DNA of 64,000 nucleotides from Schlegelella_A sp038231215 (GTDB taxonomy: Bacteria; Pseudomonadota; Gammaproteobacteria; Burkholderiales; Burkholderiaceae_C): the NCBI GenBank assembly GCA_038231215.1, contig JBBRLS010000016.1:18843-82842 (forward strand), in the 5' to 3' direction. The translations under genes were made by a program, and so were the position numbers. The notes beneath the pieces were generated by a model. That model was not told the DNA's origin and ran no database searches. It was given only the letters and a program-made list of their open reading frames with translations. The first letter of the stretch is position 1; each line of letters opens with the position of its first letter. This document shows, in pieces, positions 50,513-59,452 of the stretch.

Positions 50513-51972
50513 AGGCGGCGGTCGCCGTCGACAAGGGGGCGGTCGCCGTCGACAAGGCGGCGGTCGCCGTGAAGACGGGCCTGGCAACGCAGCGCTGGAC
50601 CCGCTACCTCGCCGACCTGGAAAGCTTTGCCGCCGATGCCGTGCCCTTCGAGACCTACGGCCGGCTCGTGCGCGTCACTGGCCTCGTGCTCGAAGCCGCC
50701 GGCATCCGCGTTCCGGTCGGCTCAGTCTGCGAAGTGCGCATGGAAGGCCAACCGCCGGTCGTCGCCGAAGTGGTTGGCTTCTCGGGCGACCGCGCCTACC
50801 TCATGCCGACCGGCGACGTCCATGGCCTGGCCAGCGGCGCGCTGGTCGCACCACGCCCCGCGCCGGCCGTACCGATCAAGCTCGGCGCGGCGCGCCATCC
50901 GTGGCGCCGCACCGTCGACCGCACCTTGCATCTGCCGGTCGGCGACGGCCTGCTCGGCCGCGTCGTCGACTCGCACGGTCAGCCGATGGACCGCAAGGGC
51001 CCGCTCGAAAACGTGCACGACGAGCCACTGACGCGCCGCCCCATCAACGCGATGGATCGCGACCCGGTGCGAAAGCCGCTCGATACCGGCATCCGCGCCA
51101 TCAACGCCATGCTCACCGTCGGCCGCGGTCAGCGCATCGGACTGTTCGCCGGCACCGGCGTGGGCAAGAGCGTGCTGCTCGGCATGATGGCCCGCTATAC
51201 GGCGGCTGACGTGATCGTCGTCGGCCTCATCGGCGAGCGCGGTCGCGAGGTCAAGGAATTCATCGAGGACATCCTCGGCGAGGAAGGCATTCGCCGCGCC
51301 GTCGTCGTCGCCGCGCCGGCCGACGCGCCGCCGCTGGTGCGCATGCAGGGCGCCAACTACGCGACGGTCATCGCCGAGCACTTTCGCGACCGCGGCAAGA
51401 ACGTGCTGCTGCTCATGGACTCGCTGACGCGCTATGCGATGGCGCAGCGCGAGATCGCGCTGGCCATCGGCGAGCCGCCCGCGACCAAGGGCTATCCGCC
51501 GAGCTGCTTCGCCAAGCTGCCGCAACTCTGCGAGCGCAGCGGCAACGGCGTGGCCGGCGGCGGCTCGATCACCGCCTTCTACACCGTGCTCTCCGAAGGC
51601 GACGACCCGAACGACCCGATCGCCGACGCGGCGCGCGGCATCCTCGACGGCCACATCGTCCTCTCGCGCGAGCTCGCCGAAGCCGGCCACTATCCGGCGA
51701 TCGACATCGAGCGCTCGGTGTCGCGCGTCATGACCAACGTCGCGACCAGCGATCACCTCGAATCGGCGCGGCGCTTTCGCCAGTTGCATGCGCGCCACCG
51801 GAAGGCGCGCGACCTGATCCAGCTCGGCGCCTACGCGCCCGGCCACGACGCCGACCTCGACCTCGCGGTGCGCCTGCACGAGCCGATGGATCGTCTGCTG
51901 CTGCAGAACATGCACGAGCCGGCGCGCCTCGACGACAGCCTTGCGATGCTGCACGACGTGCTTGCCGTCTGA
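50473..51972 (+). CDS. fliI: Flagellar export ATPase FliI with repeat-derived N-terminal extension
   Basis: A 499-residue ATPase that powers export. Walker A is GLFAGTGVGKSVLLG (about 225-240), then GLIGERGREVKEF, the Walker B region LLLMDSLTRYAMAQREI, and GGSITAFYTVLSEGDDPNDP. The GTG start at 50473 adds about 32 residues that come from the inverted repeat (ADAEILRSAQDDK) and from a tandem 21-base repeat (AVAVDK units). A GTG at 50569 would give the conventional start KTGLATQRWTRYLADLE. Which start is used is open. Confidence 0.95.
   Translation: MADAEILRSAQDDKAAVAVDKGAVAVDKAAVAVKTGLATQRWTRYLADLESFAADAVPFETYGRLVRVTGLVLEAAGIRVPVGSVCEVRMEGQPPVVAEVVGFSGDRAYLMPTGDVHGLASGALVAPRPAPAVPIKLGAARHPWRRTVDRTLHLPVGDGLLGRVVDSHGQPMDRKGPLENVHDEPLTRRPINAMDRDPVRKPLDTGIRAINAMLTVGRGQRIGLFAGTGVGKSVLLGMMARYTAADVIVVGLIGERGREVKEFIEDILGEEGIRRAVVVAAPADAPPLVRMQGANYATVIAEHFRDRGKNVLLLMDSLTRYAMAQREIALAIGEPPATKGYPPSCFAKLPQLCERSGNGVAGGGSITAFYTVLSEGDDPNDPIADAARGILDGHIVLSRELAEAGHYPAIDIERSVSRVMTNVATSDHLESARRFRQLHARHRKARDLIQLGAYAPGHDADLDLAVRLHEPMDRLLLQNMHEPARLDDSLAMLHDVLAV
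50514..50574 (+). repeat. Tandem 21-bp repeat (about three units) at the fliI 5' end
   Basis: Units at 50514-50534, 50535-50555 and a partial unit at 50556-50574 share GGTCGCCGTCGACAA. In frame they encode AVAVDK-type repeats. The 21-base unit keeps the reading frame, so copy-number change alters only the length of the FliI extension. Confidence 0.85.
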
Positions 51973-52012
51973 TCCCTGATTCCCTGCGACCCGACCGAAG
52001 AGAGCCACGACC

Positions 52013-52483
52013 ATGAACGACGATCTCCGCAGCCTGCAGATGCTGCTCGCCCAGGCCGAAGCGCAGCGCGACGAAGCGCTCGCCGAGCAGATGAAGCTCG
52101 AGGCAGCACGACGCGCCTCGGTCTCGCAGGCCGAGCAGCTCGTCGCCTACCGTCGCGAATACGAGCAGCGCTGGAGCGCCGAGTTCTGCCGCGAAGGCAA
52201 GATCGAGCTGGTGCGCTGCTACCAGGGCTTCATCGATCGCCTGACGCAGGCGGTCGAGCAGCAGGAACGCATCGCCGTCCACGCCGCCGGCCAAGCCGAA
52301 CGCGCCGCGGCGATCGTGCGCGGCCTTGACGTGCGCGCCGCCGCGTTGAAGAAGCTGGTCGAGCGCCGGGTCCAGGAAGGACGCCGCGTCGCCGCCGGCC
52401 TGGAGCAGAAGCAGAGCGACGAGCACGCGGCACGCGCCGCTTGGGTGCGCTTCGCCGCGGCCAACGCGCACGGCGCGCACTGA
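52013..52483 (+). CDS. fliJ: Flagellar export chaperone/stalk protein FliJ
   Basis: A 156-residue antiparallel coiled-coil protein. It is Ala-, Glu- and Gln-rich with heptads throughout (LQMLLAQAEAQRDEALAEQ; AEQLVAYRREYEQRW; FIDRLTQAVEQQERIAVHA) and no Pro or Gly breaks in the long helices. FliJ inserts in the FliI hexamer like the gamma subunit of F-ATPase and hands over chaperones. Position after fliI is standard. Sequence conservation is low in the family, so context carries weight. Confidence 0.9.
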   Translation: MNDDLRSLQMLLAQAEAQRDEALAEQMKLEAARRASVSQAEQLVAYRREYEQRWSAEFCREGKIELVRCYQGFIDRLTQAVEQQERIAVHAAGQAERAAAIVRGLDVRAAALKKLVERRVQEGRRVAAGLEQKQSDEHAARAAWVRFAAANAHGAH

Positions 52484-52493
52484 GTTGAACGCG

Positions 52494-53798
52494 ATGATCG
52501 GCAACGCGGCGCGCTCGCCACTCGCACCTGTCGCGGCGCCTGCGATGCCGTCGACGCCGGCCGACAAGGCGACGCAGGCCGACCCGGCCGCCCATCCTTT
52601 CGCCGAAATGCTGCGCCAGAACCGGCAGGCCGAAGCACCGGCCGAGGCCGAGGCGAAAGCCGCGACGACCAGCGACTCGAAGAGCCCGCCGAAGACGGCG
52701 CATGCCGATGACGATGCGTCGCCCGCGACGTCGGTCGCTTCGCCGGCGTCGCGTGACGCGGCGCTGGGAAAACCCCGGACGGGCGCTGCGACACGCGCGC
52801 CCGCCCGCCCGACGCTGCCTTGCGCGCGAACGATGCCCGGCACCGACAAGGCGCGCGACGGCAAGGATGACGACGCCGCGTCGAAGGCGCGCTCGTCCGA
52901 TGCGAGTACGACGGCGACCCCTGCCGCGATCACGCCTCCGGTACTTGCGCCGCGCAGCGATGCGGCGCCGGGTGAGCGCGCGTACGCAACCTCGCTGAAC
53001 GCGAACGCAGCGGGCAGCACGGCCCGCGACTTCGAGGCGACGAGCGCCGCACAAACATCCGACACGGTCCCTGTCGATGGCTCCGTGCGGACGGGCACTG
53101 CAGCAGGCATCGCCGAGGCGCGACGCGACGCCCTGGCGACGACCGCCGATGCGGTGACACGCGCTGCCGAAAAGACATCCGGGAACTCTGCGCGCGAGGC
53201 CGCACGTGAGTTCGCCGAAACGCTCGCGGAAGCCAGCACATCGCATCGCGGCGACGCGGCGTCGTCCATTGCAGAGCACAGCCACGCGGCCACCGCATCG
53301 GCCACGGTGCTGGCAGAGCCGACGCGAAACGCCGCTCCCGCCGTCGACGCTGCGCTGACGACGTCGACCGTCTCCGTCCCCGTCGAATCGCCCGAATTCG
53401 CGGCCGCCTTCGGCCTGCAGGTCAGCACGCTCGCGCGCGATGGCGTGCAGCACGCCGAGTTGCATCTCAACCCCACCGACATGGGCCCGGTGTCGATCCA
53501 GATCACGCTCGAGGGCACGCAGGCGCGCGTCGATTTCGGCGCCGACGTGGCGGCGACCCGGCACGCCATCGAGGCCGGCCTGCCCGAACTGGCGAGCGCC
53601 TTGCGCGACGCCGGCTTCACGCTCGCTGGCGGCGGCGTGGCACAGCACTCGCGCTCGAACGGCGGCCAGGGCGACGATGCCGGCTCGGGCGATGCGGGCT
53701 CGCGACGCAGCGCGTCGGCAACCGTCGCGCGGCTCGATGCCGCTGCGCAGCGCGCAACGCGACGCGTCGCGGCCGGCGGCGTCGACCTGTACGCCTGA
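52494..53798 (+). CDS. fliK: Flagellar hook-length control protein FliK
   Basis: A 434-residue exported ruler. The N-terminal two thirds are a low-complexity Ala/Thr/Asp/Pro-rich region, as usual for FliK. The conserved C-terminal Flg_hook domain is HAELHLNPTDMGPVSIQITL followed by ARVDFGADVAATRHAIEAGL and LPELASALRDAGF. ATG at 52494 is chosen over the TTG at 52485. Probably the last gene of the fliF-fliK unit: a hairpin-like inverted repeat follows (53797-53818) but without a T-run. Confidence 0.93.
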   Translation: MIGNAARSPLAPVAAPAMPSTPADKATQADPAAHPFAEMLRQNRQAEAPAEAEAKAATTSDSKSPPKTAHADDDASPATSVASPASRDAALGKPRTGAATRAPARPTLPCARTMPGTDKARDGKDDDAASKARSSDASTTATPAAITPPVLAPRSDAAPGERAYATSLNANAAGSTARDFEATSAAQTSDTVPVDGSVRTGTAAGIAEARRDALATTADAVTRAAEKTSGNSAREAAREFAETLAEASTSHRGDAASSIAEHSHAATASATVLAEPTRNAAPAVDAALTTSTVSVPVESPEFAAAFGLQVSTLARDGVQHAELHLNPTDMGPVSIQITLEGTQARVDFGADVAATRHAIEAGLPELASALRDAGFTLAGGGVAQHSRSNGGQGDDAGSGDAGSRRSASATVARLDAAAQRATRRVAAGGVDLYA

Positions 53799-53942
53799 GC
53801 CTGACGCGAGCCAGGCTCGGTCCGGGTCAGGCCCACGGCGGCTGACGCGCGTTGCCACGCGACAATGGGGGTCCATTCATTCCAGCGGGAATGGAAAGAC
53901 CGGCCGAGCGGTAGGGCTGGCATCCACTTGAGGAGAGACGCC

Positions 53943-55169
53943 GTGTTCCGATCACTTCCGAGACTTTCGCGCTTTCGCGCCGCGCTGCTCGCGCTCGCCG
54001 GATCGCTGCTCGCCGTCGCCGCCACGGCGGCGCCGAAGGCCTGGGTCGGCAACTTCAAGGACGACACGGTGAGCGTCATCGACACCGGCAGCGGGATAGT
54101 GGTCGCCACGATACCGGTCGCCAAGGGTCCGCACGGCATGGCGGTCGCCGCCACCGGCGCGACCGTCTACGTGAGCTCCGACGGCGCCTCGGTGGTCAAC
54201 GTCATCGACGCGGCCAGCGACAAGGTCAGCTCGACGATCGAGGTCGGCCGCTCGCCGCACGGCGTGGCGCTGACGCCGGACGGTCGCTTCCTGCTGGTCG
54301 GCGTCTACGGCGACGACAAGGTCGTCTTCGTCGACACCGCGACGCGCGCCATCGTGGGCTTTGCCGGCGTCGCCAAGCCGCACACGATCGCGATGCGGCC
54401 CGACGGCCGGGTCGCCTACGTCGCCTCGCAGCAGCCCGGCGCGTTCTCGCTCGCGGTCATCGACATCCCGAGCCGTTCGGTGGCGCGCGTCATCCCGCTC
54501 GACAAGCCGCCGCGCGATCTCGAGTTCGGCTGGGACGGCAAGGCGCTCTTCTTCACGCAGGCCGGCATCGACGCCGTGCAGGTGCTCGACGCAGCGAACG
54601 ACAACATCGTGGCCAGCATCGCCACCGGTGCTTCGCCGCACATCGCCATGCAGGCGCGCGGCGCCGCCTTCGGCACCATCGTCGTCCAGGGCCCGGGCGA
54701 GCTGATGCTGTTCGACCTGGCGACGCGCAAGGCGGTGCGCTCCATCGCCGTCGGCAAGCAGCCGCACTGGATGGCGCCGGCCGACGGCGGCAAGACCTTC
54801 TACGTCAGCAACGAGGGCTCCAACGACGTCACCGTGGTCGACCTCGCCAAGGGCACGACGAAGACGATCGCCGTCGGCAACGCGCCGCGCAAGGTGGTCG
54901 TGCAGCCCAACGACAGCGCCACCGGAAACAAGGTCTCGATCGCCAACTTCGCGTTCGCACCGGCCCAGCTCGTCGTCGCCGCGAAGGCGCTGGTCACCTG
55001 GCGCAACGACGACGGCGCGCCGCACGGCCTCGCTTTCGCCGACGGCAAGGCCTCGACCGACCTGCTCCTGCCCGGCGCCACCCATGCGCGGACGTTCGAC
55101 ACGCCCGGCAGCTACGACTACGTCTGCTCGGTCCACCCCTACATGACGGGTCGCGTCGTCGTGCGCTGA
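53943..55169 (+). CDS. Exported YncE-type beta-propeller fused to a cupredoxin domain
   Basis: A 408-residue secreted protein. The GTG start has GGAG about 11 bases upstream, and a signal peptide ends ATAAP near residue 32. Residues about 35-320 form a seven-bladed YncE/YVTN propeller (repeats such as KGPHGMAVAATGATVYVSSD and HTIAMRPDGRVAYVAS). The last 85 residues are a plastocyanin-like domain with the type 1 copper ligands in APHGLAF (His) and YVCSVHPYM (Cys, His, Met). It lies between fliK and fliL on the same strand and has no known flagellar role. Confidence 0.85.
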   Translation: MFRSLPRLSRFRAALLALAGSLLAVAATAAPKAWVGNFKDDTVSVIDTGSGIVVATIPVAKGPHGMAVAATGATVYVSSDGASVVNVIDAASDKVSSTIEVGRSPHGVALTPDGRFLLVGVYGDDKVVFVDTATRAIVGFAGVAKPHTIAMRPDGRVAYVASQQPGAFSLAVIDIPSRSVARVIPLDKPPRDLEFGWDGKALFFTQAGIDAVQVLDAANDNIVASIATGASPHIAMQARGAAFGTIVVQGPGELMLFDLATRKAVRSIAVGKQPHWMAPADGGKTFYVSNEGSNDVTVVDLAKGTTKTIAVGNAPRKVVVQPNDSATGNKVSIANFAFAPAQLVVAAKALVTWRNDDGAPHGLAFADGKASTDLLLPGATHARTFDTPGSYDYVCSVHPYMTGRVVVR

Positions 55170-55326
55170 CGCGCCTGCTTTCGCGGGCAGCGGCGGCGGC
55201 ACGGTCTGCGCCGCAAAAGCAGGCCTTATCGCCGCTTCGCCGAACGCCCCGCTTTCGATAATTTCCTCAAGAACCCGCCCCGCTGCCGACCTCGGCCGCA
55301 GGCAGCGTTTGCCGAGGAGAACATCG

Positions 55327-56046
<720 letters not shown>

Positions 56047-56149
56047 CGCCCCCACGCTCACTCCGTTCGCTGCCCCCACGGACCGGAACGGGCCCCTTCT
56101 TGGCCCGTGGGGCGCGCAGTGCCCTTGGGGCGGCCCGGCGGACACTGCC
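56047..56149. repeat. Structured interspersed repeat in the fliL/fliM gap
   Basis: It fills the gap between fliL and fliM; no gene is seen. It begins CGCCCCCACGCTCACTCCG and contains an inner palindrome around the ggcccgt segments, then a second module CAGTG...CACTG enclosing CCCTTGGGGCGGCCCGGCGG. The same modules recur before fliQ with different arm bases. This repeat type is common between Burkholderiales genes. Confidence 0.88.
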
Positions 56150-57154
56150 ATGAACGAGCAGATCCTCACCCAGGACGAAGTCGACGCGCTGCTGCAAGGC
56201 ATCTCGGGCGAAAGCGATTCGCTCGAGCCCGAGGCGCCGGCGTCGGGCGGCGTACGCAGCTTCGACCTCGCCAACCAGGACCGCATGGTCCGCGAGCGCA
56301 TGCCGACGCTCGAGATAGTCAACGAGCGCTTCGCCAAGAACATCCGCGCCGGCCTGTTCGCTTTCATCCGGAAGAGCCCCGAGGTCTCGATCGGCTCGGT
56401 GCGCGTGCACAAGTACAGCGCCTTCCTGCGCGAGATCGCGGTGCCGACCAACTTCAACATCGTCAGCGTCAAGCCGCTGCGCGGGCTCGGCCTCATCGTC
56501 TGCGACCCGGCGCTGGTGTTCGCGGTGATCGACGCGCTGTTCGGCGGCGCCGGCAAGTACCCGACGCGCATCGAGGGCCGCGACTTCTCGGCCACCGAGC
56601 AGAAGATCATCCGCCGCCTGGTCGACGTCGTGATGGGCGAATGGGCCAAGGCCTGGGCCGGCATCTATCCGCTCCAACTCGGCTACCAGCGCTCGGAAAT
56701 GCAGCCGCAATTCGCCAACATCGCGACACCCGGCGAGATGGTCGTGTCGAGCTCGTTCACGCTCGAGATCGGCGAGACCAGCGGCACCATCCATTTCTGC
56801 ATTCCCTACGCGACCTTCGAGCCGATCCGCGACGTTCTCTACTCGACCATGCAGGGCGACGCCAACGCGCCCGACCGGCGCTGGATCGACCTGATGACGC
56901 AGCAGATCCAGTCGGCCGAGGTCGAGCTCGTCGCCGAGCTGGCGCGCGCGCCGGCCACCGTCGAGCAACTGCTGGCGCTCAAGTCGGGCGACTTCATCGA
57001 GCTCGATCTCAAGCAAGCCATCCAGGCCAAGGTCGCCGGCGTGCCGGTGCTCGATTGCCACTACGGAACCTCGAACGGCAAGTACGCCCTGAAGGTCGAT
57101 CAACTGCTCGCCGGATCCCACGAAGGCTGGCTCGGAGAACACCATGTCCATTGA
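56150..57154 (+). CDS. fliM: Flagellar motor switch protein FliM
   Basis: A 334-residue C-ring protein. The N-terminal CheY-P-binding motif is ILTQDEVDALLQGIS. A middle CheC-like domain (RMPTLEIVNERFAKNIRAGL; ALVFAVIDALFGGAGKYP) contacts FliG. The C-terminal SpoA domain (GDFIELDLKQAIQAKVAGVPV) pairs with FliN. Normal length. It overlaps fliN by 11 bases. Confidence 0.97.
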   Translation: MNEQILTQDEVDALLQGISGESDSLEPEAPASGGVRSFDLANQDRMVRERMPTLEIVNERFAKNIRAGLFAFIRKSPEVSIGSVRVHKYSAFLREIAVPTNFNIVSVKPLRGLGLIVCDPALVFAVIDALFGGAGKYPTRIEGRDFSATEQKIIRRLVDVVMGEWAKAWAGIYPLQLGYQRSEMQPQFANIATPGEMVVSSSFTLEIGETSGTIHFCIPYATFEPIRDVLYSTMQGDANAPDRRWIDLMTQQIQSAEVELVAELARAPATVEQLLALKSGDFIELDLKQAIQAKVAGVPVLDCHYGTSNGKYALKVDQLLAGSHEGWLGEHHVH

Positions 57155-57566
57155 GAACACCCAAGGCGCCACAGACTCGGCCGCCGCCGACTGGGCCGCC
57201 GTGTCCGGCAACGAAACCGCTTCCGAGGTGCACGCCGCGGCCGACCAGGTCTCGCCGGCGTCGTTCGCGACCTTCGCGCCGACGACCGGCTCGACGGCAG
57301 GCAACGACATCAACATGATCCTCGACATCCCTGTCCAGCTCACCGTCGAGCTGGGCCGGACACGGATTCCGATCAAGAACATCCTGCAGCTCGCGCAGGG
57401 CTCGGTGGTCGAGCTCGAGGCGATGGCCGGCGAGCCGATGGACGTGCTCGTCAACGGCTACCTGATCGCCCAGGGCGAGGTCGTCGTCGTCAACGAGAAG
57501 TTCGGCATCCGGCTGACCGACATCGTCACGCCGAGCGAGCGCATGCGCCGCTTGAGCCGCGGCTAA
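57144..57566 (+). CDS. fliN: Flagellar motor switch protein FliN
   Basis: A 140-residue C-ring subunit. A variable acidic/Ala-rich N-terminus is followed by the SpoA domain: ILDIPVQLTVELGRTRIPIKNILQL, SVVELEAMAGEPMDVLVNGY, and EKFGIRLTDIVTPSERMRRL. It forms the lower C-ring and docks FliH-FliI. It overlaps fliM. Confidence 0.96.
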   Translation: MSIENTQGATDSAAADWAAVSGNETASEVHAAADQVSPASFATFAPTTGSTAGNDINMILDIPVQLTVELGRTRIPIKNILQLAQGSVVELEAMAGEPMDVLVNGYLIAQGEVVVVNEKFGIRLTDIVTPSERMRRLSRG

Positions 57567-57606
57567 GGCGACGGCACGCCGACGCTTCTTTCGCCGACCT
57601 CCTGAC

Positions 57607-57966
57607 ATGCCGAACGGCCTGAGTTCGTTGCTCTGGTTCTGCGCGATCGTCGCGCTGATCCCGGTGACGCTGTGGTTTCTGAAGCGAACGCCGCTCGGCG
57701 GCGGTGGCGGCGCGGGCGTCATGAAAAGCATCGCCTCGCTGCCACTCTCCACCTCGCAACGCATCGTCACCGTGGAGGTCGGCACTGGCGAGGAGAAGCG
57801 CTGGCTCGTGCTCGGCGTGACGCCTTCGTCGATCACGACCTTGCATTCGATGGCCGCGCAAGCCGTCGAAGCGACGACGAGCGGAGCAGACCCCGCGCAT
57901 CCCGCCTTCGCCCAGATCCTCGGTCGGTTCCGCCGCGCCGAATCGAAAGACAACGATGCCCTTTGA
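57607..57966 (+). CDS. fliO: Flagellar biosynthetic protein FliO
   Basis: A 119-residue protein with one N-terminal membrane helix (LSSLLWFCAIVALIPVTLWFL) and a short cytoplasmic beta-rich domain (STSQRIVTVEVGTGEEKRWLVLGV), the FliO pattern. FliO assists assembly of the FliP export-gate ring. It overlaps fliP by 11 bases. Sequence conservation in the family is low; position between fliN and fliP secures the call. Confidence 0.92.
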   Translation: MPNGLSSLLWFCAIVALIPVTLWFLKRTPLGGGGGAGVMKSIASLPLSTSQRIVTVEVGTGEEKRWLVLGVTPSSITTLHSMAAQAVEATTSGADPAHPAFAQILGRFRRAESKDNDAL

Positions 57967-58807
57967 GCGCATCGGCCTGGCCGCGCACCGGCGCGAGACC
58001 GAAGAGCTGCACGACCACTTCAAGGCGGCGTCGCGCCATCGCGTGGCCTGGCTCGCGCTGGTCGCGCTCGTCGCGGTGGCCCTCATCGTCGCCGCCTTCC
58101 CCGCGTCGGCGCAGACCACGCCCGGCGAAGGCGGTGCGACGCTGCCGCTGCTGATCGGCCAGAGCGCCGGCAGCACCAGCTACTCGGTGCCGGTGCAGAC
58201 GCTGCTCTTCTTCACCGCGCTCAGCTTTCTGCCCGCCGTGCTGCTGCTCATGACGAGCTTCACGCGCATCGTCATCGTGCTCAGCCTGCTGCGCCAGGCG
58301 CTCGGCACGCAGGCCGCGCCGCCGAACCAGGTCGTCATCGGCCTCAGCCTCTTTCTCACTTTCTTCGTCATGGGCCCGACACTCGACAAGGTGTACGCCG
58401 ACGCCTACCAGCCCTACGCCGCGAACAGAATAGCCTTCGAGGAAGCGCTGAAGCGCGGCGAAAGCCCGGTGCGCGACTTCATGATGAAGCAGACGCGCCA
58501 GGCCGACGTGATGCTGTTCGCAAAACTCGCCAAGATCGACCCCTCGGTGAAAACCGCCGACGTGCCGTTCAAGGTGCTGGTGCCAGCCTTCGTGACGAGC
58601 GAGCTGAAGAGCGCGTTCCAGATCGGCTTTCTCGTCTTCCTGCCCTTTCTCATCATCGACATGATCGTCGCCAGCGTGCTCATGTCGCTCGGCATGATGA
58701 TGCTTTCGCCGGTGCTCATCGCCCTGCCCTTCAAGCTGATGCTGTTCGTGCTGGCCGACGGCTGGAACCTGCTTCTCGGCTCGCTCGCCGCGAGCTTCGT
58801 CAGTTGA
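57956..58807 (+). CDS. fliP: Flagellar export gate protein FliP
   Basis: A 283-residue gate protein, a little longer than usual because of a basic N-terminal extension (MPFERIGLAAHRRETEELHD) before the hydrophobic signal-like helix ending PASAQ. The core is typical: LLFFTALSFLPAVLLLMTSFTRIVIVLSLLRQALGTQ, then FQIGFLVFLPFLIIDMIVASVLMSLGMMM. A start further downstream, nearer the helix, cannot be excluded. FliP5 with FliQ and FliR forms the export channel. A repeat lies between it and fliQ. Confidence 0.95.
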   Translation: MPFERIGLAAHRRETEELHDHFKAASRHRVAWLALVALVAVALIVAAFPASAQTTPGEGGATLPLLIGQSAGSTSYSVPVQTLLFFTALSFLPAVLLLMTSFTRIVIVLSLLRQALGTQAAPPNQVVIGLSLFLTFFVMGPTLDKVYADAYQPYAANRIAFEEALKRGESPVRDFMMKQTRQADVMLFAKLAKIDPSVKTADVPFKVLVPAFVTSELKSAFQIGFLVFLPFLIIDMIVASVLMSLGMMMLSPVLIALPFKLMLFVLADGWNLLLGSLAASFVS

Positions 58808-58886
58808 TGATGCCCCCACGCTCACTTCGTTCGCTGCCCCCCGAGGGGGCGCATCAGTCCCTTGGGACGGCCCGGCGGGACTGATT
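58808..58886. repeat. Structured interspersed repeat in the fliP/fliQ gap
   Basis: The repeat starts right after the fliP stop with TGATGCCCCCACGCTCACTTC, folds with GAGGGGGCGCATC, and is followed by ATCAGTCCC...GGGACTGAT around CGGCCCGGC. It matches the fliL/fliM element in its conserved blocks but has different, still complementary, arms. Confidence 0.88.
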
Positions 58887-58889
58887 CAC

Positions 58890-59159
58890 ATGGACTCACA
58901 ACAAGTCTTCACCTACGGCACGCAGAGCCTGTACATCCTGCTCATGGTCTCGGCGCCGATCCTGCTCACGGTGCTCGCGGTCGGTTTGCTCGTCAGCGTC
59001 TTCCAGGCCGCGACGCAGATCCATGAGGCAACGCTCTCGTTCGTGCCGAAGATCGTCGCCGCCGTCGCCGTGCTGGTGATCGCCGGGCCGTGGATGCTGA
59101 CGACGCTGGTCGAGTTCGTGCAGCGGACGCTGCAGGCGATTCCGTCGGTCGTGGGTTGA
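58890..59159 (+). CDS. fliQ: Flagellar export gate protein FliQ
   Basis: An 89-residue protein with two membrane helices (LYILLMVSAPILLTVLAVGLLVSVFQ and VPKIVAAVAVLVIAGPWML) joined by the conserved AATQIHEATLSFVPK, a complete FliQ. It starts three bases after the repeat in the fliP/fliQ gap. Confidence 0.96.
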   Translation: MDSQQVFTYGTQSLYILLMVSAPILLTVLAVGLLVSVFQAATQIHEATLSFVPKIVAAVAVLVIAGPWMLTTLVEFVQRTLQAIPSVVG

Positions 59160-59171
59160 GGCGTGAGGGCC

Positions 59172-59426
59172 GGTCGAGGATCAGGCCGGTGGGGCGCGCT
59201 GCTCCGCTCATGTCCCCCGTCCCGAGGCTGCGCCTCGGGCCTCCTCCAAATACTTCGCTACGCAGCGCGCCCCACCGACCCGATCCCGGACCGCGACCTG
59301 CGACGAGAGTCTCGATGCAGGCCGAGGGTGTTGGGTGGCCGACGCAGCGAAGTATTAGGAGGAGAGACGCGGCAGAGCCGCGGCTCGGGGGACATGAGCG
59401 GAGTCGGCCGCCCGGCGCCCTCGGCC
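59172..59426. repeat. Two head-to-head structured repeat units in the fliQ/fliR gap
   Basis: This fills the 293-base gap; no gene is seen. Unit 1: outer stem 59172-59201 with 59263-59292 (26 of 30 paired), conserved CTCCGCTCATGTCCCCCG, inner hairpin 59221-59239 (CCCGAGGC, loop TGC), block ACTTCGCTACG. Unit 2 is inverted: outer stem 59320-59342 with 59404-59426 (fully paired if G-U is allowed), inner hairpin 59368-59382. Same architecture as in the motA/motB gap, with different stem sequences. Confidence 0.9.
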
Positions 59427-59452
59427 CGCGCGAAGGTCTTCGGAGACGTCCC

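Noticed and set aside
53797..53818. Inverted repeat GAGCCTG/CAGGCTC after fliK as a terminator
   Set aside because: No T-run follows and the loop is eight bases; evidence too weak to call.
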